Assembly (NCBI RefSeq): GCF_032854445.1
Contig: NC_088303.1
Coordinates: 23,291,265 to 23,355,264 of the forward strand
Origin: Liolophura sinensis
Lineage: Eukaryota > Mollusca > Polyplacophora > Chitonida > Chitonidae
Direction: 5' to 3'
Length of the DNA stretch: 64,000 nucleotides
A model generated the notes under the pieces. It saw only the letters and a list, made by a program, of their open reading frames with translations. It searched no databases and was not told where the DNA came from. Positions 38,641-50,829 of this stretch are shown here, in pieces (the stretch's first letter is position 1; the number at the start of each line of letters is the position of its first letter). The position numbers and the translations under genes were made by a program.

Positions 38641-40100
38641 TTCACACACTGATATGGCCACTCATTTCTGATGGGCGAATACCAGCCCTTACATGTCCGC
38701 TCCTCCGACTCGTTTTGTCCTTTTCAGTATACTACATCACTATTATATCGCTGGTTTCATAGGCAGCAGCCTGCACGCCAAGCTCCAAAATATAATAGGT
38801 CTACCACAACGTCTAACATCTTTCAGAGGCATTTAGAAGTTGAGTTGGATAACACAACGAGATGTATGGATAACATCTGCTGTTTATTTGGAAGCAACGT
38901 TTCGTATAGATGCTAATACCGTTTTCAAGCACAATGAACAACCATAGCAACTCTACTTATAGTACTCTCCTTATGCAGAGGGATTGTAGCCGTAAGTCTA
39001 CTCAACTTTTGCTGAAAAGCCAGCACAACTCGCATACGATGACGTAAACATAGCTATTTAACATGATCCTGGCCGACAAATGGAAACGACTCTTACTATC
39101 TTCTGGCGGGAAGTCGTACACGGTAAATGAGAGTTGACATGTGCAGACACCTATAACTGTATATACGACAATCATGCGATTCAATGGCCACGTCCCCAAA
39201 ATGAAAGATTATGTGGATTTCAAGGTTTACTGTAGAATTTGTTTAGCACAGCTAGTATCCACATTGAATAATCGTGTTGTGACAGCCCAAAGGCGTGATT
39301 TGACGACGGAAAGTAAGACTTCTAAGGAGCCCTGGACGCTTTCCACTTCGTCTTCCCTGACGTTGTTGTGGTAAAAGGAGAGGGCTATGCTCTGTGCATG
39401 TCATGTTCCGTGAGATTAAATAAATTAGAAAAGGCTATTCGGAAAGAGGAAGCCTGCAACGAGAGATCGGGGATATTTGCAAGGATATCAAGAGCAGTGG
39501 GACACGAACAAACAGCCCTTCTTCGGTCGACCTCTTACTTTTGCTAAGTTCTTGCTTTGATGATGAATATTAACGAGATCCCCCCCCCCCCCCCACCCAC
39601 CCACCACCCGCCACACACACACACACACAGACATCAACCAATGAGAACTTGTAGTCTTCCGCGAAGTCTTTTTTCTCAGACGGAGCGTTCATTGGCTAAC
39701 ACTGATTACATCACTTGTATATGGATGTGATAGGTATTTCGACAGACCGAAAGTCGGTAGGTTAGGACGGTCTGTTTGGTTTAAATCTGGTTTTAGGGTC
39801 ACTTTCCTGAGTGGCCCATCAAATCAGTGTTTTATTTTTTTAAACACATGAATATTTTTGGTAGATAATGGCAGTGCGTTGCTATACTATTTACATATGT
39901 ACATGAGTCAGTTACTGGAATTAATCATTTTTGTGGTAGCATGTGTATAGCTTATTGATTGGGTTCAAATACTTCCATGGTTATTTAACAGAAAGGGGAA
40001 AAATAGTAAGCTATTTACAAAGATTTACGTTATTATTATAGTCTTGGTTCTGTCCTGATGCTAGTACCCTTTGCCGTTTACAAAGGTATGCTATAGGTAG
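38641..40100. other. gene-poor stretch with poly-C and CA tract
   Basis: No gene is recognised. A poly-C run followed by (ca)n lies at about 39580-39630. The first part may be decayed continuation of the hAT relic, but I cannot support that by motif. Confidence 0.35.
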
Positions 40101-40102
40101 AG

Positions 40103-40158
40103 CTGTAATAAGAAATACGAAGCCAGTCAGTCAATTATCGAGCACACAAGTGGAAGTG
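40103..40158 (+). repeat. 56-bp direct repeat, copy 1
   Basis: ctgtaataagaaatacgaag followed by ccagtcagtcaattatcgag and cacacaagtggaagtg. Identical to 40379-40434, 276 bases away. Confidence 0.85.
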
Positions 40159-40378
40159 TTCTTTTATTAAAGAGACAATATTAATATAAACAGGTGCATA
40201 CATGTATATCCGTAACATTTGCACCGCTTATTTACAAGTATATAAATGTCTTTAATATTTAACAATAATATTCGACAAACCGTAAATTATATAATATTCG
40301 ATAATCGTACTTATGAATCAGTACGTACATGTAATACAATTTAACTATAGGTCTTACGCTGGGACACCTGTTACTTAC

Positions 40379-40434
40379 CTGTAATAAGAAATACGAAGCC
40401 AGTCAGTCAATTATCGAGCACACAAGTGGAAGTG
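40379..40434 (+). repeat. 56-bp direct repeat, copy 2
   Basis: Second copy of the repeat at 40103-40158. It may belong to the 3' end of the minus-strand SGNH element at 41521-42068. Confidence 0.85.
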
Positions 40435-41520
40435 AAGTCCTACCACTCTGTGCCCGACTTTATAGCTGACCGATGTGGCAACGCATTCACAGAACAGGCA
40501 AGAACAAGTGTCTCCACGGACGACCGTAACCTTGTACAGGCGCCCTAGAGAGCGGCCCCTTTCTATACCTGTACGCTCCCGCTAATCGGGTTAATCCTCC
40601 ACCCCGAGCCATTCATAATGACTCGGTAGCAGATGGGTATCCCGACCACAGGAGCGCGTACATACAATCTTTAAACATGTAGGTAAACATGTAGGTAAAT
40701 ATATGATATATTCTGTATAAGTAAATAGGTGTAGCATATTGATTTACATATACACCAAATGATACATTTTATTATTAATTTAATACAGTGGTATGCCCTG
40801 TGACGTAAGTAAGTAATACATGGAGTAATATGTGAACTTAAATAACATACTGGGAAATTGTGTGTGCATGCTGTGACGTGCATGTACACACCTTATCTTA
40901 TACAATTCTATCCGTCTGAGTAAGGGCTAATACATATATCAAATAATACAAACAATACTGTCAATATAATATAACAAATAAATAATGTGATTATACATGT
41001 AATGAATCATATAAACAACATGGTCAATATATAAATAATCGTAATTATGTAACCTATAACATTATCTTTACATTAGAAATACGTAGATCTACATTACAGA
41101 ATTACACGCAGTTTCCTGTACAGAAATTTACACATAGAGAAAACAACCATCAACTACTGATGGTCAAATCAGTAGTGCTTTTATTCATTCGTTAACAGTT
41201 TTGTTCTCTTGCTTCGTCCTCTGTGACGTGGAGTTCAGGTGCTCCTGCCACTAATACCGGACGCCGTCCTGGAAAAACCAGCGTACTGGAAACCGTGCCT
41301 GTAACAGGTGCGACAAGTATAATTGAGGAGCAAGGATGTCAGGCCTCATCCATTTAATTGAAGCAAGAGATAGCCCTACTGTTATGATGTCTTTCATGTT
41401 TCTGGTCTTCGTTTTCTTGGTATTAATTTCCTTTGGTCGCATGGATCTTCTTCTTGTTTTTCCTATCTTCTTTGAGTTGATTTCCTTTTCTGTTTGCATT
41501 TTTTATTTGTGGCCTCCCAC

Positions 41521-42068
41521 GGCGGCGCAGACAGCACTTTTCATAGACTGGTAGAGCAGTTCCTGGCCTAGAGTGTTTAGGTGCACTCCGTTTGGTTAGA
41601 ATTTGCTTTTGTGGTCAAATCAGTCCCCTATGACTCCAAAAGGTGGCCAATTGGTTGTTTGTCAGCTTCTTGTTAATTTCATGAATTTTTGTGTTATAAA
41701 TGTGGACCGATATCGCTGAGTTACCTGACGGTAAAGAAGCTGGATGATGTAGATCCTTGGAATTTTGGAACTTCGATTTAAATGCACCAACATAGTGTAA
41801 AATATCAGCGCAAATTGCTGATGCTGATTTGTGGGAGTCCGCATCGTTTCCCCCAATGTGGAGGATAACTAGGTCAGATTTTGTCTCCTGAAGGAAACTT
41901 TCCAATCTTCCAGAGTATCTAAGTATCCCAACTCTAGCTCCTCCAATGCCAAAGAAGCGAATGTCTTGGCCTGTTCTAAAGTCGATTCTAGAGTTTGGGA
42001 TCGGATTTCGAAGGATACTTTTCTTCAGCCTAATGAACGTAACTGCTGCCGATAATTAAGATTTTCAT
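41521..42068 (-). pseudogene. SGNH-hydrolase-domain ORF of a retroelement, decayed
   Basis: Read on the minus strand from ATG 42068: MKILIIGSSYVH (block I region) then a stop; in other frames FFGIGGARVGILRYSGRLES (block II), LVILHIGGNDADS (block III GxND) and PNGVHLNTLGQELLYQSM (block V with the histidine). The order of the four SGNH/GDSL blocks is preserved over about 180 codons but frames shift at least twice. Such domains occur as accessory ORFs in Ngaro/DIRS-type and some CR1/L2-type retroelements; no reverse transcriptase of its own is visible beside it, so the class is uncertain. Confidence 0.65.
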
Positions 42069-42481
42069 CGTTGTTTTTTGTTTCGGTGAAAACAAATAGA
42101 GAAAACAAATATACAAGATAGTTGTATTTTTGATTAGCGAAACGGTTTTGTTTGTAAGATAATGTATATCTGAGGCAAGAAGATATTTGATCAAACAGAT
42201 ACTTAGGAACAAATTAATGGTATACCTACCAATCAAAACTTGATAGAGGGGTCTGCCCTTGTATGATCATATACACATTTGTAAATAAATAGAAAATAAA
42301 TATCAACTAATACGAAAAGTAACAACAAGCAAATGGGCAGATTAGTAAAACGGAGAAATATTATTAATCACTACAGTCATCAACTTCTGTGGTTACATTG
42401 TTTTCGTGTGATGTGTTTTGCAAACCGGTGCATAGATGTTTTATTGGTCCTCAAGATCAAGGTATCGCCGATTTAGTCGGG

Positions 42482-42600
42482 GATAAAGTTGTAGAAAGGA
42501 ATTATGTATCTGTGGAATAAACGGCTCTCAAAGTCAGATATTTTGAGATTTTGAGAGCCGTTTATTCCACAGATACATAATTCCTTTCTACAACTTTATC
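42482..42600. repeat. perfect 51-bp palindrome with 17-nt loop
   Basis: Arms 42482-42532 and 42550-42600 are exact reverse complements (left arm begins gataaagttgtagaaaggaa and ends ggctctcaaa). The spacer is gtcagatattttgagat-like. The sequence has no open frame of note. Confidence 0.95.
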
Positions 42601-42729
42601 GCCGTTGTTAGTATATCGGCGTTGTTAGTATATGTGTTTGGTAGTTTGGGAAAATGCATTGTCTTTAACCAGAGAATAGGGACTTAGTGTTAACCAGAGC
42701 AGAAACGGCCCTCAGAATAAAGATATCGG

Positions 42730-43372
42730 CGTTATTGGTCAATAGTGTTTTATTAGATTCGGCTTTCGTAACCCGTCGATTTTATGTATTCTTTTAGTAA
42801 GGAGAATATTTGTGCTCTCAGATGTGGTTTGGGGGTTAACGATAGTCTGAAGGTTAAGCTCAAATTTGTAGATTTTCAGGCATTCTGCCAATCGTCGTCG
42901 TTCTTTACTGTGTTTAATACATTGTAGCAAATAGTGCTCTATGGTTTCATCATGCTGTTGAAAGGCTGGGCATGTTGGTGAAGAATTTTGGATTATAGTT
43001 GCTAGATGCACTTTGAGCCCTGTTTCCCTAGTTTCAGGCGTGATATATTTTTGTCATCTTGGTTATTCAATAATTGGAACGAATTTAATTTTGTAATCGT
43101 TCCGTCTAATATTTTATAGTGCGACCGTCCGCGGAATTCTTTATCCCATTCCTCTTTCCACTGATTGTTAATTTGGGTGTTGATCAATGTATATATTTCA
43201 TTTTGGCTCAGGGGGACGTCTATATCTTGTTGATATTTCTGTAGAATATCTGTTCTCAAGAATAGGACGGCCTGGTTTAGAGAGACTCTACTTATATAAG
43301 CACATAAAGTGATTAGTGTCAACACATAGAGGCGAACGATTAAGGGATTGCAATGAGAAAACAAGGCAACAA
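42730..43372 (-). pseudogene. non-LTR retrotransposon C-terminal region (RNase H side)
   Basis: Two overlapping minus-strand runs, 43364-43002 and 43011-42739, contain QINNQWKEEWDKEFRGRSHY, ISRLKLGKQG and then HLATIIQNSSPTCPAF with HDETIEHYLLQC. This is the stretch after RNase H with a terminal Cys/His zinc motif, as in I/Nimb-type non-LTR elements. A frameshift lies near 43005-43015. The polymerase is not nearby. Confidence 0.7.
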
Positions 43373-43429
43373 TGGTAGATGTGAGCTGAAGATCAATGGT
43401 AGATGTGAGCTGAAGATTAGCGGGTGGCT

Positions 43430-43900
43430 CGATCTGTCACTTCTGAGATCAGTTTACAGTAGGCCGCTGTTGATCTGTGGATTTAATCTTTGAATGTGGA
43501 TAGCTTCCATTAGCTTCCTTGCTGTGGTATTGGTGATGTTCGTCTCCAATGTCCTGACGGTAGACCAGTCAATTTTGTGTTGGGAATTAGATTTGATGTG
43601 GTCTGAAATGGCTGCAATGAAGAAATCTTACTGAGTTCTGATGTTCTTTGGTTCTGTGCGGTAATGATCGCGAGGTCTCTCCAATGTAGTGTTGGTTGCA
43701 GGAGCACTGAATTTGGTAAATACAGGCTTTAGGTGGGCGGGGGTTTGACGTAAGGCGTTTTCCCGAAGCTGATAGGAAATCCTTGATTGTCCGGTTGCTG
43801 GCGAAGACTGTGTCAATGTTAGCGATTTCTAAAAGGCGTTTGACTTGGTAGCTGGTTTTGCCAATATAGGAAATAGTAATTCTGTTACTATTCTGTTCTG
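43430..43900 (-). pseudogene. Penelope-like element C-terminus with GIY-YIG endonuclease
   Basis: On the minus strand a run reads ITISYIGKTSYQVKRLL, then a linker, then CIYQIQCSCNQHYIGETSR and LPHRTKEHQNS. The last two are the GIY-YIG nuclease core (IYxI...HYIGET) with the CxC feature common in Penelope-like retroelements. After a frameshift DHIKSNSQHKIDWSTVRTLE continues the domain. The reverse transcriptase is absent, so this is a truncated fragment. Confidence 0.75.
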
Positions 43901-46088
43901 TTACTCCGCCTCCCCCATCCCCAGCTCTTAATTTGCTTCAAACGCCACTGTGATGTGCTGTCTACTTACATGTATGTACTTATTTATAGTGAAGATGAAA
44001 GGCTGGCGCGTTAATACACTATCGAACCTTAAATAACAAGTTCATTTGATTATAAAGGTTTACTCGAATATGGCCCAATTAACACTTTAATCAAACGTGC
44101 TTCCAGCATACTTTTCGTTTTTCGCCTCGCCAGTAAGAAACATACTCGAATATAATGCAAGCATGTAAGTAATATCAAAGAGCAGAAAAGTACAAATCTC
44201 TGAGCACAATACTCGTTTGAACATCTTATTTGAAATCCAGTCCGAATAACGAGAACATGCTTGCACCATATTTTGATTTCAAGAATAACGACAACAATCC
44301 TGGGAGCTGGTAAACTTCTTGTTTTAGAGCCGAACCATAAATAACCGCGCTAACACCATGTTAGAGGCAGCGCGTTATTGAAGAAATGAATGACGACAAA
44401 CATTATCCTGGCACCAGTTAAACTTCTTGTTTAATATCAGAACAACGAATAACGCTATAGCACGTTTATGAAGACGTGCCATAGACTTCCACGCGGACAG
44501 TTTCACTGAAAAACCCAGCTGGAACCCTACCTTATATTTGCTATCCACCGATTCCCTAAAACACCCGAAATGTAATATGTCAAAGCCAGCATTTGTAAAC
44601 CATCTTTCAACAGTAATCCAGCCGTTTAAACTTTCGAATCGGACAACTCAAATCAACGTCTGCCATTTTTGGAATTTTTTGTTCAACTTCGTGCAAGATG
44701 ATGGGCCGCGAAAATTTTACCCCTACCCAACATATTTTCTATGAACGCCCCGTTAGCTTTGGGCTAGGTAATGAAGAATTGTATAACGAAAAACACGGTG
44801 GAACAATACTATACACCTTGCAGAAAACTTGTTATTTTACAATAACTCACCACTACCATACTGGAGCCAGCGCGATACCACATGGAAATAAAAATTCAAC
44901 TAACGAGTCCTGTGTTAACTTCTGTACACCCTGTAAATTATTTTACATCTGGCTATCAAATTTGGTGCTGTAGCACAACGTTCGTTGTGTCATCAACGAA
45001 AAACAGATCTGGTGCTGACTTCTACGTTGTCAGCACGTTATTCGAGAGCCATAACGAATATGGTGTTGGCACGGTATTCATCATTCGCACAACGCATACT
45101 GAATATGATGCCATCTGCTGGCCTCCGCATTTACTGCGAGTTTTACAAGAACGGATAAAATATTCAGTGTGCAATTCTAATCCTGTAGCGCTAGTTCAAA
45201 ACTCGTGAGCCCAACGCGGGTCAGTCATGAACGAGATCTAGGCACTCGTGACAGAAACGTTGAACTACACTGCACCTTTATTATCACATGCAAATGGAGT
45301 GCGAGTGCCCGTTTACTTTCATTTCATTTATTATATGAAGTCACTTGACGATGGCGCCATATTTTTCAAAAAGTTTAATTCATCTTGAGTTGTTTGTTTC
45401 CAATGCTGCTTAGCAACTGTGGACCCATTAACGGAGAAGCCAACAGAAAGTTTTTCTGAAGTATTAAGAATATCGATGTTTTTGAAATAAATGTATAGTT
45501 TATAGTCAAGCTCAAAGGAACACGAGCCGTTACCTATGCTATAGCTTCAAAACAGACGGCATTGCTGCGGAAAAGATATTCGATGTATTTTCTTTTATTT
45601 TGTATTAATACTTATACATTGATAATGTATTTATTCCACCAATGTAAGTGGCGTGCATTGGGATAACAAAGGCTGTTGAGGGAAATATCGCGGTGTGCTA
45701 CCGCACTACCTAACCCGCGCATTAGCTTCAATATATATAATTGACGCCATTAAAGAGAAAGACACTAATGCCTTGAAAGTTCTTCTAGACGCACAGCTTC
45801 AGCTGTCAATAAAGAGAGATTGTAGATCAGTTTCTCCAATATGTTTATCTGTGTATTGTTTGTGGAGCTGATTTCGTCAGTTAAATGTCACTCCAAACGT
45901 CCAACAATCCAACTGACCAATCTCCGTTTACCCTGACACGATTGTAACTATCCTGGCAACACTATCAATATTCAGAGTCGATATCTCCAGTTTTCTTTTG
46001 TCAAAACAAAACTTTTTGGCTCTGGCTTCTTCTTACAGTCGAGAACTAGTGGTGTAGACTGAACACTTTGAATGTGGACTTGAACACG
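43901..46088. other. gene-poor stretch with loose repeats
   Basis: Around 44270-44470 a ~110-base unit with aacttcttgtttta, ataacg and gcgcgttatt occurs in diverged copies. No gene is recognised. Confidence 0.4.
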
Positions 46089-46203
46089 ATGACTTTCTTG
46101 TCAGATTACAGTGTCTTTCCTCATTTGAACAGCCACGTGCATGTCTCCGTGATCTTATGGCTATTGTGCCTATGTGTACAGTTCGGGAGCACAACTACTT
46201 CAG
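46089..46203 (+). CDS. candidate first coding exon with signal peptide
   Basis: ATG at 46089 opens 38 codons, followed by a strong donor GTAAGT at 46204. The peptide starts MTFLSDYSVFPHLNS and has a hydrophobic core VSVILWLLCLCVQFG before STTTS, which looks like a secretory signal with a cleavage region. No following exon was identified within the window, and no protein family is recognised. A chance open frame beside a chance donor remains possible. Confidence 0.3.
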
Positions 46204-46572
46204 GTAAGTAGAGATGTACATGGCTTGACGCAATACTGTGATCTTGGCAATATACGCTACGCAGGTGTATGGAGCCATTTGTGATGGAACATTTCCCCTA
46301 ACATTGCTGTAAAGTGATCTGTTCATGGAACCTTCCAACAGAAAACAATAGGATCTAAGCGTAAAGTCATACATTCGTATACCACTCGTATTAAGTCCAA
46401 AAGTCCAAAACAACATTTTCTGCTGTAGTGCTGCAATACTTTTGCAACTACCTCAGTATGACACAAGGACACAAGACACAAGAAGAAAAGAGGAAATATT
46501 CTGGCCATTTTTTTAAGTGCAGGAAGAAGTCTTACGAGTTCTACATTGGGCGTCTGTTTCGGCACAAAACAT

Positions 46573-46710
46573 GCCTGCTTCGATTCTCTGATAATTCTAA
46601 TTTTCTGATCATTCTGGCTTTCTAATAATTCTGACTTTTTGATAATTCTGACTTTCTGATAATTCTGGCTTTCTGATAATTCTGACTTTTTGATAAGTCT
46701 GATAATTCGT
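46573..46710 (+). repeat. 18-bp tandem repeat
   Basis: Six to seven units of ttctgataattctgactt or close variants. Confidence 0.85.
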
Positions 46711-49324
46711 TCTGGTGGATAGTTCTGTTATAGAGCTAACACTTGCATTTGCCTCACGAATAAAGTGAAGACAAATACAACTCGTCCTTTTCTTGTATTA
46801 AATGATTCGTCAGATACTGATATTCAAAAGTCAACACCTTTATTATCCCAGTGCACGCCATGAGACTTCATGGGAAGAGACGGCATTTTTATGTTAGCGT
46901 TTTTTGTTTTATTGGTTCACATTCTTTTCTAGCCTGGGAACTAGGACATGCACTCATTTAGTGTATCGCTGTTTTTAAGACGCCTAGCTTTTTGGCCAGC
47001 CGCTGAATTCCCTTATTTAATGGCTGCAAATAGGACAGTGCGTGGGAAACACTCGCATGTGAAATTGCGTAACCGCCATACAGTGTCATGTGTAATGAGC
47101 ATTCTGGTACTGGAGACGCCTACGATAATTTATTTATGTATAAATTTTATTTATTTAATTGGTGTTTTACTCCGTACTCGAGGATATTTCACTTATACGA
47201 CAGCAGTCAGCATTATGGTGAGAGGAAAGCAGACAGAACCCGGGGAAAACCCACGATTATTAGCAGGTTGCTGTAAGACTTTATGTGCAGACGTACGACC
47301 GAAGAGAAAGTCAGCATTGTTGGAACTCTTATTGAAATAATTGTAACATTCAGCCTTACGTTGATAAATAATTATTTCTCAAATAATGGTAACACTTATT
47401 GAAATATTGCTGGTTTTATTTCAATATAACACATTCATAGGTAATATTGGTCACTGAAGTATTATGAGAATGAACTGTGTGAAAGAATTAAAATATTTTA
47501 AAGATAGCTTAGCAAACAGTTTAACACCGGTAATAACCATGTACATATATAATCTTAACCTGATTTTACTTTGCCTGTGGTTTTGGAATTTATTGACATA
47601 ATGTATTTCTGGGTGTATTTATTGTTACACTTATTAAACAGTACCCAGGGAAATTATATGTTTACACAACGTCTGTCAGTTTGTCAATCCGTCAGCCCGT
47701 CACTATATATAGACATACTTGTAGAAGTACTCAGACTGAAATTTGGTTAAACTTTGGTTCCGCTGGGTACAGTTTGGTTAGACCCAAACTGTGCCCAGGG
47801 GAATTATATATTTACACAACGTCTGTCAGTGTGTCATTCCGTCACTATATATAGCTTTCCAAAAGTTATTTGAAAACAATTCATCACACTGAACTGAAAT
47901 TTTGCGCATGACATCACTATGACAAGTTTTAGATCACCTATGTCTTAATGAAATAGATTCTGGCCGCTTTTCCCACACAATGTTGCGGACTATTTTCAAA
48001 AGGAGTCATTGTATTGAATTGGATGTTGGTATTTGTCTTTACCTTTACCAAGTTACAGTTTGAGGTTTGGACCTTATTGTCTAATTTCCAAGCAGTTTTC
48101 TGGACTTGCTTTAAAAACTGTTCATAGTAATGAATCAAAGATGGTAAATGTCTAGTTACAGATCAATTTGCCTTTTGGACCTTTGTGTCCATTTTAGACA
48201 GTTATTTGTCGAAAGAGTTTTCCTGAATATTTTACAATTCGGTCCATCTTATCGGAATTGAGCTTGATGTATGACTACCATAACAAGTTACAAATGAAAC
48301 CCGAGCTTGCCACCCAACTTGAATACAATTATTGTCTCCTTGTCCAAAGAGTTTTCTGGACATGTGTTTAAAAAAAGGGTTCCTCCTAGTACTCTCACTG
48401 ATCCTATAAGCTACCACTGGTGGGCTGATGGGCAGTTTTGAGAAAAAACATCAGGATGAAGCAGGAAACTGGAACAAACTTCAAAGACATAAGAATGCAC
48501 AAGTGGGCTACCATCTCAGTCTCTGCATCAACCGCACTTAAAGAAAGAACAAGCACACGAACGATAACACTAAACCCACCACTTCCTTTGCTCTGGTAAG
48601 TAGTATAGAAAACTTTTGGAGAGGCGAAATTAAACCCACAGGAAGAAGTCCTGAATTTATAATGATCATTTCAATAGGAGACTTCACGTGCCACGCCAGA
48701 ATTTATGGACAGGCCTTTTTCAAATAAACATTTCATTAAGCTTCACAAATGTAATGCAACTGAAAGCCCTATTGAAATAATTATTTCATGAATGGTTACA
48801 ATGTAACGCTTATTGAAACAATTATTTCAATAGTGGTACTTTATTTCAGTAAGAGTTAATTACAACACAGCACGACCTACGATAAGCTAAGTAGTGGAAA
48901 CTATCGTATGTCGACTACGTGCGGGATGGCACAGATACTACAAATTTGCACATACTAATATTTAAACGTAAATGTCGAGTCTCTGAATGTCGAACATTCG
49001 TTTTTGTTTTTTTGCTCGTTTTCGTCAATACGATTACTGATTTTTACCTTTCGCTTATGTATTCTATGTTTATTCAGCTTATACAAAATATACAGGTATA
49101 TACGTTTGCTTAACCCCAATTAAGTTATTGAAGTTGACCATATCATCCTATCTACGGGCGTATCTGATTATGCTGCGCTTACATCATTTCCGATTAGGAA
49201 TACCAGCTTTTACATATATAGGAAAAAATTTCTTTGTTGCTTTCACCGTTCGTTTTTGAAACATTGAGAATTGTGATGGTAATGCACGTTTATATAATGT
49301 TGATGAAAAAACTTTTTGACAGTC
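46711..49324. other. gene-poor stretch
   Basis: No gene is recognised. It contains a SINE at 47145-47320 and a local duplication: gggaaattatatgtttacac with cgtctgtcagt near 47647, and ggggaattatatatttacac with cgtctgtcagt near 47797, each followed by ccgtcactatatatag. Confidence 0.4.
47145..47320 (-). mobile_element. mollusc-type SINE
   Basis: Tail at left (tttatttaattggtgtttta, ctccgtactcgaggatattt), middle gcattatggtgagaggaaag and aacccggggaaaacccacga. The head is mostly lost. Confidence 0.75.
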
Positions 49325-49590
49325 CAGCTACGAGATGGTTAGCGTGTCAGTGCGTTGCAGTGACCCAGGAGCCTCTCACCAATGCAGTCGCTGTGAGTTC
49401 AAGTCCAGTTCTTCCTGGCTTCCTGCCCGTCCGTGTGTGGAAAGGTCTTTCATTAGCCTACGGATGCTCATGGGTTTCCTCCGAGTTCTGATAGGTTTTC
49501 GCCCACTATAATGATGGTTGCCGTCCAATAAGTGAAATATCCTTCAGTACGGCGTAAAACACCAATAAAATAAAATAAATAAACAAATAC
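49325..49590 (+). mobile_element. mollusc-type SINE, near full length
   Basis: Head with gatggttagcgtgtcagtgc, cccaggagcctctcaccaat and the B-box gtgagttcaagtccagttct; tail taagtgaaatatccttcagt, cggcgtaaaacaccaataaa and (aaat)n. Confidence 0.85.
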
Positions 49591-49674
49591 ATTCCGGCTA
49601 GGGTTATACATGTGTCGATTTTCTCATGGCTACCAAGTTTGTGTCAAATTTGTTTTACAAGTTTAACATTATAT

Positions 49675-49828
49675 CTATCACGAGGAAACCCACGGCCTTC
49701 CATAGGTTGGTGCAGACCCTCCCACGTACGACCAGGGAGGAAGCCAGCTGGACTTGAACTCACTGCGACCGCGTGAGGTGTGAGGCGCTGGAACGCTAAC
49801 TACTTTGGCCACGGAGGCCCCTGTCTAA
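49675..49828 (-). mobile_element. mollusc-type SINE, head half
   Basis: Inverted copy: gaaacccacggccttccata, ggaagccagctggacttgaa, ctcactgcgaccgcgtgagg and ggccacggaggcccc (tRNA-like end). No tail. Confidence 0.75.
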
Positions 49829-50455
49829 AAGGAAAAAACAACTGTCATAAAACATATTGTCATATACAATCAGAGTTCTTGGTTTTGTGTCGCCAGGGCA
49901 CACATTTATTACCCCGACACATAGGCCACATAGGAGTCTAAGCTATTTCTCTCCAAAATCTGAATATACAAAACATTTATGTATTAACTGTAGCAGAATG
50001 AATCGCTACGCGATTTGTTAAATAACAAAATAAGATTGACCGTTTCCTGATTGTTTGCACCAATCAATATGCATCGATTAGGCCTACTTAGATAAGCAAT
50101 CACACAAACAGAGCGTGGCCCACTTGTCTATGTTAACATACCTATAACTGTGATATGACATAATGCTCTTCGCAGACAAATCCAGTCCTATTAGGTGTTT
50201 TGGTTGCAAATATGTAACGACAATAACAATGCAAAACATGGTCGAATGTGTCGTAATCGCCGAAGAAACATTTTGTCCAAGCGATTTCTTCAAATGAAAG
50301 CAATGGTTACATCCACAACTGTCACGGGTAGTTGTATAATGTATTCTATCACGTGCAGGTAGGAGAAATGTCACCGGCAAGCTGGCATTTTCGCCTTATC
50401 TCCGATTTCTGAAAAATGTCATGCTCTTTGTTTTATCCTAGACGCTAGTAGTTGG
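49829..50455. other. no gene seen
   Basis: AT-rich DNA with short open frames lacking recognisable domains. Confidence 0.4.
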
Positions 50456-50516
50456 GAATGTACGTTTGGTGTCGTTTTTGGGAGGAGGTTTTGAGGGAGG
50501 AGGTTTTGAGGGAATG

Positions 50517-50608
50517 CCCAGCCTGCCCCGGCTGGGGCAGGTTGGGTAGGTTGGTGGTGCCGTCACACCTGCCAGCCCGAAGGGCTGGCAGATGTTGCAG
50601 GTGTGACG
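50517..50608. repeat. two adjacent GC-rich hairpins, left end of element
   Basis: Hairpin 1 has arms CCTGCCCC and GGGGCAGG around ggct, with flanking CCCA/TGGG. Hairpin 2 has an exact 12-base outer pair, CGTCACACCTGC (50561-50572) and GCAGGTGTGACG (50597-50608), and a competing inner pair CTGCCAGCCC/GGGCTGGCAG around gaa. The outer pair overlaps the start of the direct repeat and its CRE. Confidence 0.85.
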
Positions 50609-50829
50609 TCACCCCTTCGCTGGGGAAAGTTTGGTGGGTTTTTCCACGCCGCGGGGCCTATGTGTATAGACTAGTGTACAGTATAATAGTAAAGGGAAAA
50701 AAAGAGAAAAAAAAGAGGCAAAACGTCGGCTTGTAAAGTCGACTGGGACAGCTCGAAAAGTACTCCCTGGCGCCAAAACGGGCCAATGGGTGAGCCGGAT
50801 TTGCCCCAAAACTGCCCAATGGGGGGCCC
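50601..50829 (+). repeat. direct repeat, left copy
   Basis: Runs from gtgtgacgtcaccccttcgc to ccccaaaactgcccaatggg and ggccc. The copy at 58602-58850 matches along nearly its whole length, including gaggcaaaacgtcggcttgt and cctggcgccaaaacgggcca. Same orientation. Confidence 0.9.

Noticed and set aside
41336..41554. Hydrophobic plus-strand frame resembling a membrane protein
   Set aside because: Antisense to the Lys/Arg-rich tail following the SGNH relic; its hydrophobicity is a by-product.
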